Assembly: GCA_011088265.1 (NCBI GenBank)
Contig: JAALKB010000010.1
Span: forward strand, 1-34,017
Direction: 5' to 3'
DNA from: Gammaproteobacteria bacterium
GTDB lineage: Bacteria; Pseudomonadota; Gammaproteobacteria; Arenicellales; Poriferihabitantaceae
DNA: 34,017 nucleotides
Shown piece after piece: positions 7,818-14,142 of the stretch; within the stretch, counting starts at the first letter, position 1, and the number at the start of each line of letters is the position of its first letter. Below the pieces are notes generated by a model. The model did no database searches, was not told the DNA's origin, and saw only the letters and a list, made by a program, of their open reading frames with translations. Both the position numbers and the translations under genes were made by a program.

Positions 7818-9048
7818 CTAAGCCAGGTAGTCGGTTTCCATGGGAAACGTTGACAATAACACCGGCCCATCGGACCGAAGCCACACCGGCTGCTCAAGTT
7901 TTGCGCCTTCATGGCCGTGCAACTCCCCCACATAACATTCGATACAGACCACCATGTTTTCTTCGAAAATGCCGTCATACGCCCCCCATTCTTCGTCTTC
8001 CCGATACCAGATAAAGGGGTACTCCACTCCAAGGCCGCAACCATGCGCAACATCGGCGTACCGATTTGGTAAGCAATTGTCCGGGAGTTGGTAGGCTTTA
8101 TCCGAATACTCCAGAAAACCGATACCGGGTTTGAGTAATTCAAGATTATGTTGAAGTTGTTCATGGGCAAGGTTGTAAAGATACTTTTGGGTATTGTTTG
8201 GTTTCTTGTCTCCCACAACCCAGCTACGGGAAATGTCGTTATAAAAACCCATGGGTCCAATCATGTCGGTATCAAAGGCGAGCATGTCACCGTTCTCAAT
8301 AACCCGGTCGGAAGTTTCCTGAAACCAGGGATTGGTCCTCGGGCCACTGGTTAGCAAGCGGGTCTCTGGATATTCACCTCCCCGATCAATGGAACCTTTA
8401 ACCATCAATGCCATTGCCTGGGATTCTGTCATACCCGGCTCCAATTGTGCCTTCATGTCGGCCACACTTTGCTCACAGGGACGAAGTGATTCGGTCAACG
8501 CATCTCAATTTCTACTAATGATTTTACCGATCTAGCCCGTTCCATAATGGGTTTTCCATCGATCAATTGGATTTTCTCCCGTTGAAAGGCCAGAACGAGT
8601 TCAAGGTCTACTCGATCGATAGCAATTTGTTCTCCAGTTACCCCGGCTTCTCCTAATACGGTTTGTAGATCAGCGACCAGGCGAGTGGAGATTTCCCGAC
8701 AGCGATTACCCACGACAATAAAATCCGGGAAAAAGCGGGTCTGACTTCATCAATGTGGATAAGGTTTTGGGATAAGTGCATCGAGCTTGGTAATTCGAAT
8801 AGCACCACTTTTCCACTTTCCAGAATCAGGGCATATCGGCAGAGATTATGCATGGTCCATACCTGCATATTTCGGCTCCCGGTTGCGTAGCGAATGTTGA
8901 CTGGGTCAAACAAAATGACGCCAGCGCAATCAGTTTTATTCAACCAACCGCGAATCCGGTTAATACGGTATTGCTGAATCTCATCTAATTTTCCCTGATC
9001 GATCATGTCAATGTTGTTTCTGGTAATGGCTATACGGGTCAAGGACAC
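7818..9048 (-). pseudogene. DddP-like M24-family gene (DMSP lyase family), two frameshifts
   Basis: Three consecutive minus-strand frames together match one M24 pita-bread protein closest, from memory, to DddP, the enzyme that cleaves dimethylsulfoniopropionate. Piece 1 (from GTG at 9048) contains AGVILFDPVNIRYATGSRNM; DddP has LLFDPLNIRYAT here. Piece 2 (to 8495) holds MERARSVKSLVEIEM. Piece 3 (8498-7818) holds GGEYPETRLLTSGPRTNPWF, AFDTDMIGPMGFYNDISRSW, HGCGLGVEYPF and CIECYVGELHG, which carry the M24 Asp, His and Glu metal positions. Junction 1 is at the A5 run 8730-8734, where one extra base restores DEVRPAFFPDFIVVGNR. Junction 2 is at about 8499-8503, where one extra base restores EIEMALTESLRP. 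Both look like one-base deletions. If repaired it would be about 410 residues. A dipeptidase-like non-lyase paralogue is equally possible. Confidence 0.85.
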
Positions 9049-9156
9049 GTCGAATTTATGTTGATCAGGAACAGATTGTACCAGGAAGGCATTACGTCAA
9101 TGATTTGTCTACTTATATGCCTGGAATCTGTTACAACATCATGGCGTCAGGGCTTG

Positions 9157-9234
9157 GTTCTGGCGCTCAATCCTGACTCTCAACCCCGATTCCCAACCCC
9201 GATTCCCAGTCCCGACTTTCAGTCCTGACTTTCA
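9157..9234. repeat. 13-bp degenerate tandem repeat, six copies, starting at the hydrolase stop codon
   Basis: Read on the minus strand from the TGA of the CocE gene: TGAAAGTCAGGAC, TGAAAGTCGGGAC, TGGGAATCGGGGT, TGGGAATCGGGGT, TGAGAGTCAGGAT, TGAGCGCCAGAAC. Each is 13 bp with no gaps, and copies 3 and 4 are identical. The array begins exactly at the stop codon (9232-9234) and becomes more diverged away from it. Confidence 0.93.
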
Positions 9235-11265
9235 AAGCTGACGTTTAACCTGGGTATCCCACTTTCGCTCAAACACGATTTTATCTCCTTCATAGGCAAT
9301 CAGATTAGCCTTAATATAGAAGTTCGAAGAGTCGCAGGTTAGTTCGGTGGTTGTTCCGGTTTTTACTTTCCATTCATCACGCTGAAGAGATTGCATGCCA
9401 GTGATCACGGTTTTTGCGCTATTGGGATCAGCCGGGTTAATTTGGTGGAGCTCATGATTGGTTTCATGCTTGATCAGTCCGTGGACATTGCTTTTTGTCT
9501 TACCGAAATCATTCAGTATTTCTACTTGAGTCATTTCTCCGGCAATATCTTTGGTGACCCGACGATAGCTGTCAGCAGGTTGGAGGGCTTCCTGGTCATA
9601 GGGTTGGCAAATAAGGGGTTCAGGCAGAGTCACTGGCTGGTTTTGATGCTGGTTTTTGCTCTGATCAAAAACCGGGAGTTCGATGAAGCTGTTCGGACTA
9701 TGAAGTGTTAGTGTTGTATCTTCGCCGGCGGGCCAAATTAGTGGCCAATGGGCTGTGGCGACGGAGACCCGTATGCGATGTCCATGGGGGATGATATAAC
9801 CACAGTCGTCCAGTTTGAACTGGATGGTTTCCGTTTGCCCTGGAGTCATGGGTTTCGGGTTTTCATGGCCATTACGATGGGTCAGATTCAACACACCATA
9901 GGTGATGAGCGTGCTTTCACCAGTAGGAGCAACATCACATAGTTTCACCGTGATATTACCCACTGGTTTATCTGCAGTTAGTTCCAAATGCATAACGGGA
10001 GCTCCAAAGAGGGCGAGATTTCCAGACATAATGTCGGCGTCAAAGGTCAGTGATCTGGCGTCGTCATCCCGTTGATCTGTGGGCCAGTCTGGACCAAGCC
10101 ATATAATGCAATATTCACCGCCATTTCCGCCAGTGTCCTGGGGGGACTTAATGGCGTATTCCGCAGATTCGCCAATGGCTTGACTCAGTCCCTTGGGGCT
10201 TAGATAAAAACTAACGGATTCAATATTTTCACAGGGCCATTGATTTTCTCCGATCCACGTTCCGGGGCGTTCCGCATAACTGGGTTTGGGTGGAACGCTA
10301 TCCATCATATAGGCTCGGTACATGGGTTCATCCATGATTCCATTATCAATTCCTTTTAACCAATAGTCCCACCAGCGTAGTGATTCCTGAAGAAAACCAA
10401 CCTGGGGCCCAGGGACAGCGAAATGGGGATATTTATGGGCCCAGGGTCCGGTGATACCTTTTCGAGGGCATTCAAGGTGTTCCAGCATTCTTGGAATGCT
10501 ATTGCTGTATGCATCATGCCAACCGCCAATCAACAAGGTTGCAGCTTCAACATCCGCATAATTTTCATCGATGGAGCCGTGTTTCCAAAGTTCATCGTGA
10601 TGGGGGTGTTGTAACCATTTTTCCAATAGCAGTGGCGTATTTTCTAATCGATTGAGCCAGACTTCCCTCCAATCATCAGGACGGAGTGCAGCATCTGGTG
10701 GCCGTGAAGAATAGGAGAACATGGTGCTTGCCCAACCAAGGTTTTCCATGAGTAAAGCACCGCCCTTATAGTGGATATCGTCGGTATAACGATTGTCTGT
10801 GGAACAAAGGGAGATGATTGCCTTTAAGGCCTTGGGTTTTCTTGCTGCGACTTGTAGGGCGTTGAATCCACCCCAGGAAATGCCCATCATTCCCACATTG
10901 CCGTCGCACCAGGGTTGTTGAGTCAGCCATTCGATTACTTCCAATGCGTCGTCCTGTTCCTGGAGTAGGTATTCATCGTGCATCAATCCATCGGAATCCC
11001 CGTTGCCTCTCATGTCCACCCGGATTCCGGCGTAACCGTTTCCGGCATACCAGGGATAGGTCATGGCGTCCCGCTCATGGGTGCCGTCCCGTTTTCGATA
11101 GGGTAGGTATTCAAGAATGGCAGGAACGGGCTGGTGATTTTCCATTTCCGGGTTGGCCTGTTCAGGCAGCCAGATTTTCGCGGCAAGCTGACAACCATCA
11201 CTCAATGTGATCCAGGTGTTTTCGATTTCTGAAAAACTCTGGGGATAGGTTTGGATGACTTTCAT
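9232..11265 (-). CDS. CocE/NonD-family hydrolase (X-Pro dipeptidyl-peptidase-like)
   Basis: A 677-residue alpha/beta hydrolase with a C-terminal PepX jelly-roll domain, a family that includes cocaine esterase, glutaryl-7-ACA acylases and X-Pro dipeptidyl peptidases; the substrate is an ester, amide or peptide that I cannot specify. The nucleophile motif is MMGISWGGFNAL (S130), the acid is in LIGGWHDAYSNS (D251) and the base in GPWAHKYPH (H277), all in the expected order. YLPYRKRDG and DMRGNGDSDG match the oxyanion and early-strand regions. The C-terminal half (roughly 380-560) contains GGNGGEYCIIW and GHRIRVSVATAHWPLIWPAG, typical of the PepX C-terminal domain. There is no signal peptide, so it is probably cytoplasmic. 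Its stop codon is the first triplet of a 13-bp tandem array. It is on the same strand as the broken DddP-like gene, with about 180 bp between. Confidence 0.93.
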   Translation of the reverse strand: MKVIQTYPQSFSEIENTWITLSDGCQLAAKIWLPEQANPEMENHQPVPAILEYLPYRKRDGTHERDAMTYPWYAGNGYAGIRVDMRGNGDSDGLMHDEYLLQEQDDALEVIEWLTQQPWCDGNVGMMGISWGGFNALQVAARKPKALKAIISLCSTDNRYTDDIHYKGGALLMENLGWASTMFSYSSRPPDAALRPDDWREVWLNRLENTPLLLEKWLQHPHHDELWKHGSIDENYADVEAATLLIGGWHDAYSNSIPRMLEHLECPRKGITGPWAHKYPHFAVPGPQVGFLQESLRWWDYWLKGIDNGIMDEPMYRAYMMDSVPPKPSYAERPGTWIGENQWPCENIESVSFYLSPKGLSQAIGESAEYAIKSPQDTGGNGGEYCIIWLGPDWPTDQRDDDARSLTFDADIMSGNLALFGAPVMHLELTADKPVGNITVKLCDVAPTGESTLITYGVLNLTHRNGHENPKPMTPGQTETIQFKLDDCGYIIPHGHRIRVSVATAHWPLIWPAGEDTTLTLHSPNSFIELPVFDQSKNQHQNQPVTLPEPLICQPYDQEALQPADSYRRVTKDIAGEMTQVEILNDFGKTKSNVHGLIKHETNHELHQINPADPNSAKTVITGMQSLQRDEWKVKTGTTTELTCDSSNFYIKANLIAYEGDKIVFERKWDTQVKRQL

Positions 11266-12117
11266 GCGATAGTTCCGATGTGGGATTGGTGGCGGATGTC
11301 AAAGAAATAGGAAAGAAAATTAGAAAGAAAATCAGAGTTTCAAATTCAGGTAATTCCTGATCGTTTACTACACACTTTTTTATTCTTCATCGTCAATGTC
11401 CTGAACTGTGAATAGACCAAAAAAAGGCGAAACATGCAAACACGAAAGAATAAAAGCCGGGATAGGTTGCTTTTCCAACAGCCTTCGCTCCTGAGTATCG
11501 TTTAGATCTCATTTCTGGTTAGTTTGGTCGTTACCAGATCTGGCCTTGTCATGACTGTTATTGTAAGACCTGAAAATTCACTCATGGGGCTCTTTTTGTA
11601 TTGGAACGATAAGGCGCTGGCCTTGACTTCATTGTAGATTATCGCGATCATTCCAAGCTTAAACTCCACGAAGAAAACCTTATAAAAACCCTGCAGGAGT
11701 CCTGTAGATAAAGCCCCGTACACATTCCCGGGCGCATCAATGAAAATAGTGATCTGATCGTTAATGTGAATTCTGGGTATTATATCGTGACTGATAAATT
11801 TTTTGTTTAAAATCAAATAACTAAGTCGACTATTTCTGGTTCTTCCTGATTGCTTATAGTTAATTATTTATAGATGATTATTTGCAGATAATTAACTGTT
11901 TTATGAAAGAGTATGTCACGCCACGACTCCTGAAGGGTTATATAACAAATTCAAAATGGAAGTCCAGAGGATAGAGTTGGGTCAGGAAAATTTTCCTGGT
12001 TTTGCTCCGATACGGAGCCGCGATAAGAAGAGCCGGGGTGCTAAGGGCAGGGTGCCAGGGTCAGCGTGTTACGGGGAGGACGTTAAGTGGATATGATCAG
12101 TATGAAATATAATCAGT
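11266..12117. other. Long AT-rich intergenic region
   Basis: About 850 bp between the divergent hydrolase and purE. It contains one doubtful 104-codon minus-strand frame (listed separately), a small 12-13 bp duplication GGAAAGAAAAT / AGAAAGAAAAT near 11309-11332, and a purine-rich GGGGAGGA at 12073-12080 about 38 bp before purE. I found no RNA gene or PurR-type box I would defend. Confidence 0.45.
11502..11816 (-). CDS. Hypothetical protein, possibly not a gene
   Basis: A 104-codon open frame in an otherwise empty 850-bp spacer. The translation (MILNKKFISHDIIPRIHIND, then a strand-rich middle with FIDAPGNVYGALSTGLLQGF and IAIIYNEVKASALSFQYKK) has a plausible composition for a small beta-rich protein, with alternating hydrophobic residues, no membrane segment and no signal peptide. 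I recognise no family. It has no clear ribosome binding site upstream of 11816. The main argument for it is length in an AT-rich region with many chance stops; the argument against is the lack of any recognisable motif or operon partner. Confidence 0.35.
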   Translation of the reverse strand: MILNKKFISHDIIPRIHINDQITIFIDAPGNVYGALSTGLLQGFYKVFFVEFKLGMIAIIYNEVKASALSFQYKKSPMSEFSGLTITVMTRPDLVTTKLTRNEI

Positions 12118-12121
12118 ATGA
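12091..12121. repeat. 15/16-bp tandem duplication covering the purE start
   Basis: ATATGATCAGTATGA (12091-12105) is followed by AATATAATCAGTATGA (12106-12121). The ATG in the second copy is the purE start codon; the first copy carries an ATG in another frame. Duplication here appears to have copied the translation start region. Confidence 0.8.
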
Positions 12122-12624
12122 GTAAACTAAGGGTAGCGGCAAAGGTAGCGGTAGTGATGGGTTCCAGGTCCGACTGGGATACCATGATAAAGGCATGTGA
12201 AGCGCTTGAATTATTCCAACTGGGCTACCACACCCGTGTGGTTTCCGCCCATCGCACACCAAAAAAGATGATGGACTTTGCCACGAATGCAAAGGAAGAC
12301 GGTTTTAAAGTCATTATTGCTGGTGCAGGAGGGGCTGCGCATTTGCCAGGTATGATTGCGGCCTGTACCTCACTGCCAGTGCTTGGCGTCCCAGTGAAAA
12401 GTCGAATGTTAAGCGGATGGGACAGCTTGCTCTCCATTGTTCAAATGCCCAAAGGCGTAGCTGTGGGCACTCTGGCTATCGGAGATAGCGGCGCATTCAA
12501 TGCGGGTCTGATGGCGGCGCAAATTCTGGCGCTGGAAGATGACAATCTAGCCGAACGGCTGGAAGCCTGGCGCTCAGAGCAGACGCAAACTGTGTTGGAG
12601 CGCGATGACCCCCGGTCCACATAA
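12118..12624 (+). CDS. purE: N5-carboxyaminoimidazole ribonucleotide mutase, PurE
   Basis: Class I PurE converts N5-CAIR to CAIR in purine synthesis, in the cytoplasm as an octamer. The 168-residue protein has the full signature: [14 protein letters not shown] with the GS-x-SD nucleotide/phosphate loop, [11 protein letters not shown] with the catalytic histidine segment [26 protein letters not shown], and [14 protein letters not shown]. Length and order match E. coli PurE, with a few extra residues at each end. No good ribosome binding site lies at the usual distance before the ATG at 12118; GGGGAGGA is 38 bp upstream and the interval is filled by the 15/16-bp duplication, which may have displaced the original site. 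The partner purK follows after 158 bp instead of overlapping or abutting as is usual, with another repeat array in between. Confidence 0.96.
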   Translation: MSKLRVAAKVAVVMGSRSDWDTMIKACEALELFQLGYHTRVVSAHRTPKKMMDFATNAKEDGFKVIIAGAGGAAHLPGMIAACTSLPVLGVPVKSRMLSGWDSLLSIVQMPKGVAVGTLAIGDSGAFNAGLMAAQILALEDDNLAERLEAWRSEQTQTVLERDDPRST

Positions 12625-12740
12625 TTCCCCTGCCGGTCGAATGAAAAACACAAAACTCAGTCTTCCATCTTGGCTTGGGGTTCAAGCTATCAAAACGCAT
12701 AGCAGTGTGCCATCTTTACTGCTATTGCTAACTACGTTCG

Positions 12741-12794
12741 TGGCAATTCCACGGAGTCTGGCAATCCTACGGAGTCTGGCACTTGCATAATCAT
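12741..12794. repeat. 18-bp tandem repeat, three copies, running into purK
   Basis: TGGCAATTCCACGGAGTC (12741-12758), TGGCAATCCTACGGAGTC (12759-12776) and a diverged TGGCACTTGCATAATCAT (12777-12794). Two copies carry CGGAG; the second lies about 8 nt before the TTG at 12783 and is the only plausible ribosome binding site for purK. The third unit contains the purK start. Confidence 0.88.
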
Positions 12795-13895
12795 CCCGTT
12801 CTGGTCCTCGGTGGAGGACAACTTGGTCTAATGATGGCAGAAGCGGCGACTCACCTTGGGGTAGTGGTGGATCGTCTGGATACGGCGACTGACCAATTGA
12901 TTCCGGGTACATCGAATCTTCGGGTTGATACGGATTTGACTGTTCTACTCCGTCGTTATTCAGTGATCACGGCGGAAATGGAACACTTGCCGAACAATGA
13001 ACTGGTAACAGCGTTAAGGGATTCAAATTTGTGGGCCAATGGCAGTGCGTTCTATATCCTGCCGGCTAGAAATCGACAAAAAAGCTTGTTGGATGAAATT
13101 GGAGTTAATAATGCACCCTGGCAGATGCTACAGGTGGTGGATGATTTGCCTGCGGTTCATGACGCATTAGGGGAAACCCTGATTATCAAAACCACTAGAG
13201 GTGGTTACGATGGGAAAGGGCAGTGGGTGATACCTCGAGGCATACAACATGACATTCCACCATCGGCCTTTGGTGAGTTGATTGCAGAGCAAAAAGTGGA
13301 TTTCTCCAGGGAAGTTTCTTTAGTCGGTGCCCGAGCCTCTAACGGTCAAACGTTGTTCTATCCATTAGCTGAGAATCACCATCATCAAGGAATTTTGCGA
13401 TTTAGTATCGCTCCGGCCAGAGCAAGTTCACATCTGCAGGCGGAAGCTGAGCAAATGTTAACTAAAATTATGGAGAGGCTTAACTATGTGGGGGTGATGG
13501 CGATGGAGTGCTTTGAAGTGGATGGCAAGCTTATGGTGAATGAGCTGGCTCCCCGGGTTCACAATAGTGGACACTGGAGTCAAACCGGGAGTGGAGTAAA
13601 TCAATTCGATTTGCATATCAGGGCTTTGAGCGGAGTAGTATTCCCTAAAGTCCCTTCTTTTCGATCTACTTTGATGATGAACCTCATTGGTTGTGATTAC
13701 CATCCCCACTGGAACCAGATAGATGGGGTACACTGTTATTGGTACGCCAAGGAAAAAAGAGAAAATCGTAAATTGGGGCATATTAATATTAGTCAAATAG
13801 ATTTGGGAGATATTCAGGGTAAAGCCGAATGTTTAAGACCGTTATTGGATGAGGAACATCGATCCATGCTGGATCTGGCGATGCTTCGTTTTTAA
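12783..13895 (+). CDS. purK: N5-carboxyaminoimidazole ribonucleotide synthase, PurK
   Basis: PurK is the ATP-grasp enzyme that carboxylates AIR with bicarbonate and ATP to give N5-CAIR, the substrate of PurE. The 370-residue protein (usual 355-380) starts with the PurK signature VLVLGGGQLGLMMAEAATHLG, then VITAEMEHLPN, the ATP-grasp IIKTTRGGYDGKGQW, and VMAMECFEVDGKLMVNELAPRVHNSGHW with the metal- and substrate-binding E-x-N-E-APR-x-HNSGH motif. Translation seems to begin at TTG 12783, because the glycine loop follows eight residues later and a repeat-derived CGGAG sits at the right distance. The C-terminus (LLDEEHRSMLDLAMLRF) is typical. It follows purE by 158 bp, presumably in one transcript. 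A weak TTG start and a ribosome binding site inside a repeat suggest translation could vary with copy number. Confidence 0.95.
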   Translation: MHNHPVLVLGGGQLGLMMAEAATHLGVVVDRLDTATDQLIPGTSNLRVDTDLTVLLRRYSVITAEMEHLPNNELVTALRDSNLWANGSAFYILPARNRQKSLLDEIGVNNAPWQMLQVVDDLPAVHDALGETLIIKTTRGGYDGKGQWVIPRGIQHDIPPSAFGELIAEQKVDFSREVSLVGARASNGQTLFYPLAENHHHQGILRFSIAPARASSHLQAEAEQMLTKIMERLNYVGVMAMECFEVDGKLMVNELAPRVHNSGHWSQTGSGVNQFDLHIRALSGVVFPKVPSFRSTLMMNLIGCDYHPHWNQIDGVHCYWYAKEKRENRKLGHINISQIDLGDIQGKAECLRPLLDEEHRSMLDLAMLRF

Positions 13896-13977
13896 CGAGT
13901 CCCATCAGTTCTGGTGGATGGGTTTAATTCATGCTCTCTTCCGGTTTCCCTGGATTAGGTCCAACAATGCGGGCCCG

Positions 13978-14043
13978 AAGATCCAGACCAGAGATCCAGA
14001 TTCGAGGATCCAGGTATTGACCAGATATTGGCCAGGTATTGGG
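13978..14043. repeat. Degenerate 12-15 bp repeat cluster between purK and polB
   Basis: Successive units AAGATCCAGACC, AGAGATCCAGATTCG, AGGATCCAGGTATTG, ACCAGATATTGG and CCAGGTATTGGG, with a drifting core (GATCCAG changing to CCAGGTATTG). Unit length is not constant. The pattern looks like repeated duplication followed by divergence. Confidence 0.65.
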
Positions 14044-14142
14044 ATAGATACTTTTGAAAAAGACCAGGAGATATGATGAGTTACCATTGCATGTCATACC
14101 TGGCTCGCTATTCCTTTTACTGTTTCGCCTCAAGTTTGAGCG

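Noticed and set aside
8495-8740. Programmed frameshifting in the DddP-like gene
   Set aside because: Two shifts in one gene, no slippery heptamer with a following pseudoknot that I could see, and M24 proteins are not known to use frameshifting.
12000-12117. Purine riboswitch upstream of purE
   Set aside because: No conserved purine-aptamer loops or a P1-P2-P3 arrangement could be traced by eye; the region is mostly GC-rich repeats of GGGTGCC/AGGGTGCC type.
13896-14142. LexA/SOS box upstream of polB
   Set aside because: A CTGT is present near 14118, but no ACAG follows at the required 8-bp spacing.
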